Assembly (NCBI RefSeq): GCF_006715485.1
Contig: NZ_VFNH01000005.1
Span: 372,001-436,000, forward strand
DNA length: 64,000 nt
From: Herbaspirillum sp. SJZ107
Lineage (GTDB): Bacteria; Pseudomonadota; Gammaproteobacteria; Burkholderiales; Burkholderiaceae_D
Direction: 5' to 3'
Position numbers and translations under genes: made by a program. This document shows, one piece after another, positions 15,835 through 27,927 of the stretch. The notes beneath the pieces are model-generated. The model searched no databases and was not told the DNA's origin. It saw only the letters and a list, made by a program, of their open reading frames with translations. Positions within the stretch are counted from its first letter, which is position 1, and each line of letters opens with the position of its first letter.

Positions 15835-18522
15835 TCAGGCAGTGACTTTTTTCACCGCCGCCGCCTTCTTGGCCGGCGCCTTCTTCGCGGCTACGGTCTT
15901 GGCCGCCGCAGTCTTGGTTGCCGCCTTGGCAGTTGCCTTGGTGGCGATCGGCTTGGCGGCAGGCTTGCGCGCCGTCGTCTTCGCCGCCACTGCAACGCCG
16001 CCGCCCTCTTCGCCCTCGCCCGCGTCGGTCTTGGCCTTCGCACCCAGCTTGGCCTTGCGCTCCTCGAACTCGAAGCTGATCTTGCCGTCCTTGCCGCGCA
16101 CCAGGTAAGCCTTGAATGGACGGCGCGTACGCTGCGAGATGAAGCCCGGCAGCAGGTCGGTCTTGCCCTCGTTCAGCAGCTTGGCCATCTGCTCGGGCAG
16201 GATTTCCTGCTGCAGGATGATGCGGCCGCTGCGGAAATCGCAGGTCTTCGGCTTGGCGACCTGGTGTTCGCACACGTAGGCCAGGCCCATCTCGTAGACG
16301 CCGCCGTTGCACTTCGGGCACGGGCCGAGCGCGGTCTGGCCGGTGAAGTCGACGCCTTCGCCCTCTTCGCCCTCGTCCTGGTCCTGGCCGAAGTCGAATT
16401 CCAGCTTGAAGTTGCGGATCTCTTCGTCGCGCACGATGCGCAGGATGGCGGCGAACGGACGGCCCATCTTCGAGCGGAAGCCCTGCAGCGGACCGATGGT
16501 GCGGTTCTGCAGGAGTTCCTCGACTTCCTCGATCTCGAACTGGCGCCCGCCGGGTACCTTGGTCATCGAGAAATCGCACTGGGTGCAGGCGAAGCGGCGG
16601 TAGTTTTCCTTGACCACGCCGGCGCAGTTCGGGCACGGCGTCTTGAGGGTCGCGTACTCGCCCGGGATGGTGTCGTTGCTGTACTCCTTGGCACGCTTGA
16701 CGATAATTTCCGTCATCTCGGCGATCTCGCGCATAAATTCTTCGCGCGAAATCTTGCCTTTTTCCATCTGCGACAGCTTGTATTCCCAGTCGCCGGTCAG
16801 TTCCGGTGCGGTCAGCTCGTTCACGCCCAGGCCGCGCAGCAGCGTCATCAGCTGGAACGCCTTGGCGGTCGGGATCATCTCGCGGCCTTCGCGGATCAGG
16901 TATTTCTCGGTCAGCAGGCCTTCGATGATGGCGGCGCGCGTGGCCGGCGTGCCCAGGCCCTTGCCGGCCATGGCGTCGCGCAGCTCGTCGGAATCGACCA
17001 GCTTGCCCGCGCCTTCCATTGCCGACAGCAGGGTCGCTTCGTTGTAGCGTGCCGGCGGCTTGGTGACCAGGGCGTTCGGCGTGACCTTGTCCGTGCTGAC
17101 CTGCTCGCCCTTGGCGACCGGGACCAGGCTGGCGCCGTCCTTGTCGTCGCCGGTGGTGTCCTTGCCGTACACCGCCAGCCAGCCGGGGTTGGTCATTACC
17201 TTGCCCTCGGTCTTGAACTGGTGGCCAGCGACTTCGGTGAAGCGGGTCGTGACCAGGAACTCGGCGGCCGGGAAGAACACCGCCATGAAGCGGCGCGTGA
17301 CCAGGTCGTACAGCTTCTGTTCCGGCTCGGACAGGTTCTTCGGCACCACGCCGGTCGGGATGATCGCGAAGTGGTCCGAGATCTTGCTGTTGTCGAAGAT
17401 ACGCTTGTTCGGCTTGACCCAGCCCTTATCGAGGATCTGCTTGGCGAACTGGTGATAGTTCGCATTGCCCTTCAGCACCTCGAGCGTGGTCTTGACGGTG
17501 CCGATGTAGTCTTCCGGCAGCGCGCGCGCATCGGTACGCGGGTAGGTCAGCACCTTGTGTTTTTCGTACAGCGCCTGGGCCAGGCCCAGCGTGTTCTTGG
17601 CCGAGAAGCCGAAGCGGCCGTTGGCTTCGCGCTGGAGCGAGGTCAGGTCGAACAGGGCCGGCGCCATCGAGGTGGTCGGCTTCGATTCCTCGGTGACGAC
17701 ACCCGGCTTGCCCAGGCAGGCGGCGACGATGGCCTCGGCCTCGGCCTTCGACCACAGGCGCTCGGGGCGCTTTTCCGGATCGTTCTCGTCCTTCTTGAAC
17801 TTGGTGTCGAGCCAGCGCCCTTCGTACATGCCGGCGGCGGCGCCGAACTCGGCGCGCACTTCCCAGTAGTCGCGCGGTACGAAGCGGCGGATCTTTTCTT
17901 CGCGCTCGACCACGATCGACAGGGTCGGCGTCTGCACCCGGCCGACGGTGGTCAGGAAGAAGCCGCCTTCCTTCGAGTTGAAGGCAGTCATGGCGCGGGT
18001 GCCGTTGATGCCGATCAGCCAGTCCGCTTCGGAACGGCAGCGCGCGGCGTCCGCCAGCGGCAGCATTTCCTGGTCGCTGCGCAGGTGGGCGAAACCGTCG
18101 CGGATCGCGGTCGGGGTCATCGACTGCAGCCACAGGCGCTTGACCGATTGCTTGGCCTTGGCGTTCTGGGCGATCAGGCGGAAGATCAGTTCACCTTCGC
18201 GGCCCGCGTCGCATGCGTTGATCAGGGTGTCGACGTCCTTGCGCTTGATCAGCTTGTTCAACACCTTGAGGCGCGATTCGGTCTTGGCGATCGGATTCAG
18301 CGCGAAATACGGCGGGATCATCGGCAGGTGGGTGAAGCTCCACTTGCCGCGCTTGACGTCATACTCTTCCGGCACCGCGATTTCCAGCAGGTGGCCGACG
18401 GCCGACGACAGCACGTAATCGTCGGATTCGAAATACTCATCGTGCTTGGTAAAGCCGCCGAGCGCCTTGGCGATATCGTTCGCCACGGAAGGCTTTTCGG
18501 CAATGATGAGGGCTTTAGTCAT
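15835..18522 (-). CDS. topB: DNA topoisomerase III
   Basis: This 895-residue type IA topoisomerase cuts and rejoins single strands and decatenates DNA. The N-terminal TOPRIM domain shows IIAEKPSVA and NACDAGREGELIFR; the catalytic tyrosine is Y327 in LTYPRTDAR. Two C-terminal cysteine pairs (CPNCAG..CTQC and CPKCNGG) look like zinc ribbons, which is longer than E. coli TopB. The last 60 residues are a Lys/Ala/Thr-rich tail (KKAPAKKAAAVKK type) like histone H1, probably for non-specific DNA binding. It lies downstream of smg and dprA on the same strand, 258 nt away from smg. Confidence 0.95.
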   Translation of the reverse strand: MTKALIIAEKPSVANDIAKALGGFTKHDEYFESDDYVLSSAVGHLLEIAVPEEYDVKRGKWSFTHLPMIPPYFALNPIAKTESRLKVLNKLIKRKDVDTLINACDAGREGELIFRLIAQNAKAKQSVKRLWLQSMTPTAIRDGFAHLRSDQEMLPLADAARCRSEADWLIGINGTRAMTAFNSKEGGFFLTTVGRVQTPTLSIVVEREEKIRRFVPRDYWEVRAEFGAAAGMYEGRWLDTKFKKDENDPEKRPERLWSKAEAEAIVAACLGKPGVVTEESKPTTSMAPALFDLTSLQREANGRFGFSAKNTLGLAQALYEKHKVLTYPRTDARALPEDYIGTVKTTLEVLKGNANYHQFAKQILDKGWVKPNKRIFDNSKISDHFAIIPTGVVPKNLSEPEQKLYDLVTRRFMAVFFPAAEFLVTTRFTEVAGHQFKTEGKVMTNPGWLAVYGKDTTGDDKDGASLVPVAKGEQVSTDKVTPNALVTKPPARYNEATLLSAMEGAGKLVDSDELRDAMAGKGLGTPATRAAIIEGLLTEKYLIREGREMIPTAKAFQLMTLLRGLGVNELTAPELTGDWEYKLSQMEKGKISREEFMREIAEMTEIIVKRAKEYSNDTIPGEYATLKTPCPNCAGVVKENYRRFACTQCDFSMTKVPGGRQFEIEEVEELLQNRTIGPLQGFRSKMGRPFAAILRIVRDEEIRNFKLEFDFGQDQDEGEEGEGVDFTGQTALGPCPKCNGGVYEMGLAYVCEHQVAKPKTCDFRSGRIILQQEILPEQMAKLLNEGKTDLLPGFISQRTRRPFKAYLVRGKDGKISFEFEERKAKLGAKAKTDAGEGEEGGGVAVAAKTTARKPAAKPIATKATAKAATKTAAAKTVAAKKAPAKKAAAVKKVTA

Positions 18523-18735
18523 AGGGTTGTCTCGTACGTGTTCGGTGGCGGCGGCTCGCGCATCATACAGCAGTCGCTGGATGCGGCCTGACGGGAATCT
18601 TGTCCCGCTGATATCTTATTAGTAACAATTGGCAGATAGCGGCAAATGATAAGCGCGTTGACGCGCTGTCCGCAAGTAGACTGTGCCTGTCTTACTTTTT
18701 GGCAAAATACGCTTCATCTTGCCTCAATGCAAGAA

Positions 18736-18759
18736 AAAACGGGGCCGCAGCCCCGTTTT
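18736..18759 (-). terminator. Rho-independent terminator downstream of smg
   Basis: AAAACGGGGC (18736-18745) pairs with GCCCCGTTTT (18750-18759) around a 4-nt loop, a compact and strong hairpin flanked by A/T runs. It lies 22 nt past the smg stop codon. Confidence 0.85.
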
Positions 18760-18780
18760 GTCCATCCACAGCATGGGAAT

Positions 18781-19245
18781 TCAATGCAACAAGCGCGGCT
18801 CGGCGTCTTCGTCGTCGGAGCCGAACAGGTCGTCGAACATCAGTGCGTCCGGCTCCTTGCCCTGGCTCCACAGGAGCATCAGGACGATGATCTTCAGCTT
18901 GCCGAGGGTGACCGGCGATTCGTCCAGCGCCAGTGCGCGTTCGATGACGATTTCGCGCTGCATGGCACTCAGCAGGCCGGCCAGTTCCAGGAACTGGATG
19001 AAGCCGACGGCGGCGCTACCGAGGGTATCGGTTTCCTGTGCAATATAAAAACGGGTGCCGCTCGATTCGAGGAAAGGATCGACGGCGCTGGCCATTTCGG
19101 TCAGTCCGTTCAACCAGTCCAGCGCCTCGGTGATCTCGACATCGTCGAAACCGACGGCAGACAGCTTGCGCGCCAGGGCTGCCGGCTCGGGGCAGGCATC
19201 GGGACGATAATACGTCTCGTAGAGGTAGACTAGGATGTCGAACAT
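18781..19245 (-). CDS. smg: Smg family protein (DUF494)
   Basis: The 154-residue protein begins MFDILVYLYETYYRPDACPE, the conserved start of the Smg/DUF494 family, and continues with KLSAVGFDDVEITEALDWL. The family is found next to dprA across Beta- and Gammaproteobacteria, as here, and its biochemical function is not established. The ATG at 19245 is chosen because it begins the family; the open frame upstream has unrelated composition. A strong terminator follows. Confidence 0.92.
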   Translation of the reverse strand: MFDILVYLYETYYRPDACPEPAALARKLSAVGFDDVEITEALDWLNGLTEMASAVDPFLESSGTRFYIAQETDTLGSAAVGFIQFLELAGLLSAMQREIVIERALALDESPVTLGKLKIIVLMLLWSQGKEPDALMFDDLFGSDDEDAEPRLLH

Positions 19246-19422
19246 AGTGACGCTACTGTAGCAGTTAAGCTCGGCGCGGCACAAGTGTGGCACGCGGACA
19301 GTTGCCAGCCGGAAAACATCAACGTTGTTTATCGGCCTTATTCACTTCGCTATGTAGTTTCGACATTTTGTGTTGGAATCCCGTTTTACTACCCCTGCCG
19401 CATATTCTTCGTTTTCACACTT

Positions 19423-20589
19423 TTATTCAGCGCGTACGATTCTTTGAAATTGCCCACCCGGCAGCCGCTCGACCGTGCCGGCCAGTTCCAGCAACAGCAG
19501 CCGCGTACTGAGTTCGCCCGGCGTGCCGCCGACCAGCGCCAGCAGGGTGTCGGCTTCGACCGGGTCGTGGCCGATGGCGGCCAGCAGGCTGTCGTCTTCT
19601 GCAGATGAAACCGCTTCCGCTTCCGCCTCCGCCGCCGGCAACCGCGGCAAGGGCCGCCGTCCGGCCAGCGGCGACCAGGCCATCGCTTCCAGCACGTCGC
19701 CGGCGCCGTCGACCAGCTTGGCGCCTTCGCGGATCAGCAGGTGGCAGCCCTTGGACAATGCCGCATGGATCGAGCCCGGAATCGCGAACACTTCCCTGCC
19801 CTGCTCGGCGGCCTGGCGCGCCGTGATCAAGGAGCCGGACTGGGCCGCGGCTTCGACCACCAGCACGCCGGCTGCCAGCCCGCTGATGATCCGGTTACGT
19901 TTTGGGAAATTGCCCGGCAAGGGTGGCGTACCGACCGGGTATTCGCTGACGATGCAGCCATCGGCGGCGATGCGCTCGCACAGCGCGCGGTTGCGTGCCG
20001 GGTAGACCAGGTCGGGGCCGGTGCCGATCACGGCGACCGTGCTGCCCGCGCCCTTGAGCGCGCCTTCGTGCGCGGCCGCGTCGACGCCCAGCGCCAGGCC
20101 GGACACGATCGCCAGGCCGGCCCGCGACAAGGCTTCGGCGAAGGCCAGCGCATTCGCCTTGCCCTGGGTGCTGGCATTGCGGCTGCCGACGATGGCCAGC
20201 GCAGGGCCGGCCAGCAAGTCCGGACATCCTTTTATATAGAGCAGCAGCGGTGGATCGGGGATGGCCGCCAGCAAGTCGGGGTAGCCGGGCTGGCCCAGCG
20301 CCAGCACCGTGTGGCCGGGCTGCTCCATCCAGCGCAGCGTGGCGTCGACCAGGCGCAGGGTATCGGCGGAAGCGGGCTGCCGGATGGCGCGCACCTGCGC
20401 CGGGCTCAGGTGCGCGGCCAGTAGCGCGTGATCGGCGGCGAAGATGGCGTCGGGGCTGCCGAATGCGGCCAGCAAGGCCGGCGCGGTGCGCGGACCGACG
20501 CCGTGCGTGCGTTCGAACCGCATCCAGGCCGCCAGCTCGGCTGGCGACATCGACACGGACACATCGGTGAAGGAGTCCGTGTCCTGCAC
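19423..20589 (-). CDS. dprA: DNA-processing protein DprA
   Basis: DprA binds incoming single-stranded DNA during natural transformation and loads RecA. The 388-residue protein has an N-terminal helical part (ELAAWMRFERTHGVGPRTAPALLAAFG), then the Rossmann-like core with GSRNASTQGKANA, VSGLALGVDAAAHEGAL and the SGSLITARQAAEQGREVFAIPGS stretch. A C-terminal winged-helix-like region follows (DTLLALVGGTPGELSTRLLLLELAGTVERLPGGQFQR). The start may be ATG 20589 or the internal ATG 13 codons later. It follows the LysM gene by only 7 nt, so they are likely co-transcribed, and is followed by smg. Confidence 0.95.
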   Translation of the reverse strand: MQDTDSFTDVSVSMSPAELAAWMRFERTHGVGPRTAPALLAAFGSPDAIFAADHALLAAHLSPAQVRAIRQPASADTLRLVDATLRWMEQPGHTVLALGQPGYPDLLAAIPDPPLLLYIKGCPDLLAGPALAIVGSRNASTQGKANALAFAEALSRAGLAIVSGLALGVDAAAHEGALKGAGSTVAVIGTGPDLVYPARNRALCERIAADGCIVSEYPVGTPPLPGNFPKRNRIISGLAAGVLVVEAAAQSGSLITARQAAEQGREVFAIPGSIHAALSKGCHLLIREGAKLVDGAGDVLEAMAWSPLAGRRPLPRLPAAEAEAEAVSSAEDDSLLAAIGHDPVEADTLLALVGGTPGELSTRLLLLELAGTVERLPGGQFQRIVRAE

Positions 20590-20596
20590 GGTAGGG

Positions 20597-21715
20597 TTAC
20601 TCCGGTGATTTCGCCACGTCGCCGATTCGCACCGGTCCCGTCACTTGCATGATCAGGCCGTACGACACGTGCCCGAAGACCCGGAAGATGAACAGTTCGC
20701 CAATTTGTTCGTCCGGGAGCCGCAACTTGTCCTTGCCGAAGCCGAGGAAGCCTTTGCTGCCCGGGTCCGTTACGGTCTGGCCCAGATGATAGAGCTGCAG
20801 CACGGCGCCGACATCGAGTCCGTCAAGCGAACCCCGATTGACAGCCACGACCTGGTTCTGGCTGGCGTTGATCATCTCGTCCGGCACCGCCATCACGCGC
20901 CCTGCCACCGGCTGCGCCGGCGCATGCGGCACGTAGTTGCGCACCGGGGCCGGCGGCATCGGCAGCAGGCGGTCGCCGACGCCCATTTCCTGCAGCGAAC
21001 GGGTGACTTCCACGGTATGCACGTCGACGCCCGGCTTGGCCACGCTCACCACGCGCACGGTGCCGACGAAAGCGGCCTCCCAGGCGGCGACCTTGCCGGT
21101 GTCGGGGTCGATCATCTGCTTGCCCGGACGGAACACCTGGAAGCTGGTGGCGCCGCGCAGGTCGCCGCGCACGTAGGCGCGGTTGCCTTCGCCCAGCCAG
21201 ACCCGCTCTTCCTGGGTGGCGGCGATGCGCGGGGTGGCGTCCAGGGCGCCGGCCTCGACCACGAGCGGCTGGGTCAGGAAGGGTTCGATCGCGGCCGCCG
21301 GAATCGACGGCACCGCGCCGTCCGGGCCCATGCCCTCGGTGCGCAGCTGCGGCGACAGGCGCGTCAGCGGCGGCTGGCCGGCATTCGCGTCGGGTGCGCC
21401 GGGGCGGGTCAGCGTCAAGCGGCCGTGGGCACGGTCGAAATAAATGATCTGGCCCGGATAGATCCAGTGCGGGTTGCGGATCTCGTCGCGGTTCATGCCC
21501 CACACTTGCGGCCAGCACCACGGATGCTCGAGGAAGGTGCCGGAAATGTCCCACAGGGTATCGCCCTTGACCACGCGATGCTGGTCGGGCGCGTTCGGAC
21601 GGAAGGTGCAATTGGTGGCGGCCTGGGCCGGCGCGAGCGTTGCGCAGACGAGCGCGGCAACGGCGGCGCTGCGGACCAGGAGCGAGGAGGCAGCGCGTGT
21701 GCTAAAATTTTTCAT
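20597..21715 (-). CDS. LysM peptidoglycan-binding domain protein
   Basis: The 372-residue protein starts with a signal peptide (about residues 1-32, ending PAQAA) and continues with a LysM domain whose core reads HRVVKGDTLWDISGTFLEHPWCWPQVW, with the IYPGQIIYF ending. The rest is a conserved region without catalytic motifs that I recognise. This family sits upstream of dprA in many betaproteobacteria, facing def-fmt on the other side, and should act in the periplasm on the cell wall. The ATG at 21715 is chosen for the signal peptide; an ATG 18 codons upstream is possible. Confidence 0.88.
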   Translation of the reverse strand: MKNFSTRAASSLLVRSAAVAALVCATLAPAQAATNCTFRPNAPDQHRVVKGDTLWDISGTFLEHPWCWPQVWGMNRDEIRNPHWIYPGQIIYFDRAHGRLTLTRPGAPDANAGQPPLTRLSPQLRTEGMGPDGAVPSIPAAAIEPFLTQPLVVEAGALDATPRIAATQEERVWLGEGNRAYVRGDLRGATSFQVFRPGKQMIDPDTGKVAAWEAAFVGTVRVVSVAKPGVDVHTVEVTRSLQEMGVGDRLLPMPPAPVRNYVPHAPAQPVAGRVMAVPDEMINASQNQVVAVNRGSLDGLDVGAVLQLYHLGQTVTDPGSKGFLGFGKDKLRLPDEQIGELFIFRVFGHVSYGLIMQVTGPVRIGDVAKSPE

Positions 21716-21889
21716 CAGAGAGTCCGAAAAGTGCGGCATTGACGGAATGGCTGCCACAGCGCGAGACACGGCAAAGGTTGCCGCACTGAATCAAATTCTG
21801 CCGAGAAATCCTTGAACTAGCAAGACAAACCGCGTTCCATCCCCGGAACGGGGTGCCGCCTGTATGTTTTAAACGAATAGAAAAAAGCC

Positions 21890-22402
21890 ATGGCCTTACT
21901 GAATATCCTCCGCTATCCCGACCCGCGCCTGCACAAAGTGGCCAAGCCGGTCACCGAATTCGGCGAGCGCCTCGACAAGCTGGTCGCGGACATGGCCGAA
22001 ACCATGTACGAAGCCCCCGGCGTGGGTCTGGCCGCCACCCAGATCGACGTGCACGAGCGCCTGATCACCATCGACATCACCGAGACCAAGGATGACCTGA
22101 TGGTCTTCGTGAATCCGGAAATCGTCTGGGCCAGCGAAGAAAAGCAGGTCTACGACGAAGGCTGCCTGTCGGTGCCGGGCGTGTACGACGGCGTCGAGCG
22201 TCCGGCGCGCATCAAGGTGCGTGCGGTCGACCAGCACAACAAGCCGTTCGAGATCGAAGCCGACGGCCTGCTGGCGGTCTGCATCCAGCACGAGATGGAC
22301 CACCTGATGGGCAAGGTATTCGTGGAATACCTGTCGCCGCTGAAGCGCAACCGCATCAAGACCAAGCTGCTCAAGGAAGAACGCAGCGGACGCCGCGCGT
22401 GA
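21890..22402 (+). CDS. def: Peptide deformylase
   Basis: The enzyme removes the formyl group from new N-terminal methionines. All three motifs are present in 170 residues: GVGLAATQ (44-51), EGCLSVPG with metal ligand C92, and QHEMDH with H134, E135 and H138. It is divergent from the LysM gene and overlaps fmt by one base (TGATG), the classical def-fmt operon. Confidence 0.98.
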   Translation: MALLNILRYPDPRLHKVAKPVTEFGERLDKLVADMAETMYEAPGVGLAATQIDVHERLITIDITETKDDLMVFVNPEIVWASEEKQVYDEGCLSVPGVYDGVERPARIKVRAVDQHNKPFEIEADGLLAVCIQHEMDHLMGKVFVEYLSPLKRNRIKTKLLKEERSGRRA

Positions 22403-23358
22403 TGGCGGGCCTGAAAGTCGTCTTTGCCGGCACGCCGGAATTTGCGGCGGTCGCCCTGCGCGAGCTGCTGGCGGCCGGCTTCGAGGTCCCGCTGGTGCTG
22501 ACCCAGCCCGACCGTCCGGCCGGGCGCGGCATGCAGTTGCAGGCGTCCGCCGTCAAGCAGGTGGCGCTGGCGCACGGCATCGCCGTGCTGCAGCCGCTGT
22601 CGCTGCGCATGGATGCGAAGGATCCGCAGCGCGCCGAGGAAGCACGCGCTGCGCATGCGCGCCTGCTGGCAACGGATTATGACGTGATGGTGGTGGCCGC
22701 CTATGGCCTGATCCTGCCGCGCGCCACCCTCGACATCAAGCCTTGCATCAATATCCACGGCTCGCTGCTGCCGCGCTGGCGCGGCGCCGCGCCGATCCAC
22801 CGCGCGATCGAAAGCGGGGATCCGGAAACCGGCGTGACCATCATGGAGATGGAAGAAGGCCTGGACACCGGCCCCATGCTGTCGATGGAACGCATCGCCA
22901 TCGAGGATGGCGACACCACCGGCAGCCTGCACGACAAGCTGGCCGCGCTGGGCGGATGCATGATCGTCGACGCCTTGCGCCGGATGGCGGCCGGGCCGCT
23001 GGAGGCGGTGCCGCAGCCGGAACAAGGCGTGACCTATGCCGCCAAGATCAGCAAGGAAGAAGCGAAGCTGGATTTCAGCCTGCCGGCCGTGGGGCTGGCG
23101 CGCAAGGTGCGCGCCTTCAACCCCTTCCCCGGCGCGCACGGGCAGGCGGGCGGCGTGACGGTCAAGATCTGGAACGCCCAGCCGGCGGATGGCCAGGGTG
23201 CGCCGGGCCAGGTGCTGGCGGCGGATGCGCAGGGCATCGTGGTGGCCTGCGGTGAAGGCGCCTTGCGGCTGACCGAACTGCAGAAGCCCGGCGGCAAGCG
23301 CCTGGCGGCCGCGGAATTCCTGAAAGGCTTTTCGTTCGAGGGATTGGCGTTCGAATAG
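22402..23358 (+). CDS. fmt: Methionyl-tRNA formyltransferase
   Basis: Fmt formylates initiator Met-tRNA with 10-formyl-tetrahydrofolate. The 318-residue protein shows VVFAGTPEFAAVALREL at the N-terminus, the tRNA/folate motif SLLPRWRGAAPIHRAI, and the TGVTIMEMEEGLDTGPML catalytic region. The C-terminal OB-fold domain begins near residue 208 (YAAKISKEEAKLDF). The start is ATG 22402, overlapping the def stop; a GTG directly before it is an alternative. A strong terminator follows. Confidence 0.98.
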   Translation: MAGLKVVFAGTPEFAAVALRELLAAGFEVPLVLTQPDRPAGRGMQLQASAVKQVALAHGIAVLQPLSLRMDAKDPQRAEEARAAHARLLATDYDVMVVAAYGLILPRATLDIKPCINIHGSLLPRWRGAAPIHRAIESGDPETGVTIMEMEEGLDTGPMLSMERIAIEDGDTTGSLHDKLAALGGCMIVDALRRMAAGPLEAVPQPEQGVTYAAKISKEEAKLDFSLPAVGLARKVRAFNPFPGAHGQAGGVTVKIWNAQPADGQGAPGQVLAADAQGIVVACGEGALRLTELQKPGGKRLAAAEFLKGFSFEGLAFE

Positions 23359-23380
23359 AACCCAGCATCCATAACGACAG

Positions 23381-23422
23381 CGGGCGGTGGGTTTGATGTT
23401 AGCGCATCAAGCCCACCGCCCG
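23381..23422 (+). terminator. Rho-independent terminator of def-fmt
   Basis: An 18-bp stem, with a single G-T mismatch, is formed by 23381-23398 and 23405-23422 around the hexaloop TTAGCG, and is followed by a run of seven T residues. It lies 22 nt after fmt and ahead of the convergent BrnA-like gene. Confidence 0.9.
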
Positions 23423-23441
23423 ATTTTTTACCTGCTGCAGC

Positions 23442-23669
23442 TTATTCGCCGTGCGCACGCACGCGATTGGCTTCCATGTACTCGCGCAGCACCTGGTTGA
23501 TGCGGGTCTGGTAACCCGGGCCTGCCGACTTGAACCATTCCAGCATGTCCACATCCAGGCGGATCGTGACGATCTGCTTCACGCCTGCGGCAGCATGCTG
23601 CTTGGCCGGCGCGGTGTCTTCAGTGCGTGCAGCAGCGTGGTCCCACTCGGGCACATATTCTTTGTTCAT
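23442..23669 (-). CDS. BrnA-family antitoxin-like protein, no toxin gene adjacent
   Basis: The 75-residue protein ends in the ribbon-helix-helix type sequence VTIRLDVDMLEWFKSAG followed by GYQTRINQVLREYMEANR, which matches the BrnA antitoxin family. BrnA normally follows a brnT toxin gene encoded just upstream. Here the upstream 330 nt hold no open frame resembling BrnT, so this is a solitary copy that may repress its own promoter or act elsewhere. GGAAGA precedes the ATG. It is convergent with fmt and separated from it by a terminator. Confidence 0.8.
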   Translation of the reverse strand: MNKEYVPEWDHAAARTEDTAPAKQHAAAGVKQIVTIRLDVDMLEWFKSAGPGYQTRINQVLREYMEANRVRAHGE

Positions 23670-24000
23670 GGCAATCTTCCCATTGAGGCGGCGGAGCGAC
23701 GGGTCCGCCCATTCCGTTAACTTGGACTAGGGACCGCACGCAGTGGCGGTTCCATGGTGCTTATTGTCGTCGCTGTATGTATCCAGGAAATTGCTGTTTT
23801 GCCGCAATTTGTATCTCACTGTAACAAAGGTAACTATGAAACAATACGTTACAAATGTCTTTACGTAGCACGGGCTTGATGCGTATTGCATCGGCCGCCA
23901 CCGGCGGGAACAAACTCGGCCAGGAACGGTATAATCGTAGACCGCCTAATATATAGACACTGCGTCCCAGCCGCCGAGGCTGCCGCAGGAAAGCATACCG
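23670..24000. other. Intergenic region between the BrnA-like gene and metH
   Basis: These 331 nt separate two divergent genes. I see no open frame of note. TATAAT at 23930-23935 is a possible metH -10 element, although no good -35 is visible 16-19 nt upstream. TGTAAC (23820-23825) and GTTACA (23848-23853) form a spaced inverted repeat that might bind a regulator. AGGAAAG ahead of the metH ATG is the ribosome site. I found no fold matching a cobalamin or SAM-type riboswitch. Confidence 0.5.
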
Positions 24001-27768
<3,768 letters not shown>

Positions 27769-27789
27769 GCAACTGAGCTGTCAATACTG

Positions 27790-27809
27790 AGGCCGGCATT
27801 CGCCGGCCT
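27790..27809 (+). terminator. Rho-independent terminator of metH
   Basis: AGGCCGGC and its complement GCCGGCCT pair around an ATTC loop, followed by eight or more T residues. It lies 21 nt after the metH stop and upstream of the carotenoid cluster. Confidence 0.9.
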
Positions 27810-27840
27810 TTTTTTTCGCTCCCAGGCAGGCTCCGCACGG

Positions 27841-27868
27841 TTGGAGAGAGTTAATGAATGGCTAAGAT
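27841..27868 (+). promoter_or_regulatory. Weak candidate promoter of the carotenoid operon
   Basis: TTGGAG (27841-27846) and TAAGAT (27863-27868) are spaced by 16 nt, 60 nt ahead of the crtE start. Each hexamer has two mismatches to consensus, so this is only a suggestion; no light- or redox-regulator site was recognised. Confidence 0.25.
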
Positions 27869-27927
27869 TGTTTCCGGTATCATTCACTAAATTCGTCATT
27901 TCGATTATTCAGCGCGGCGGGGATGCA

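Noticed and set aside
15787..18591. Long open frame antisense to topB
   Set aside because: Shadow of the topB reading frame with no start signal; all conserved sequence lies on the other strand.
23936..24000. Possible cobalamin, SAM or SAH riboswitch ahead of metH
   Set aside because: The transcribed leader would be about 60 nt, too short for a cobalamin element, and the conserved core sequences of SAM and SAH riboswitches were not found.
27841..27927. Upstream TTG extension of crtE
   Set aside because: The extra 29 codons show no homology and lack a ribosome site, while the ATG at 27928 follows GGCGGGG.
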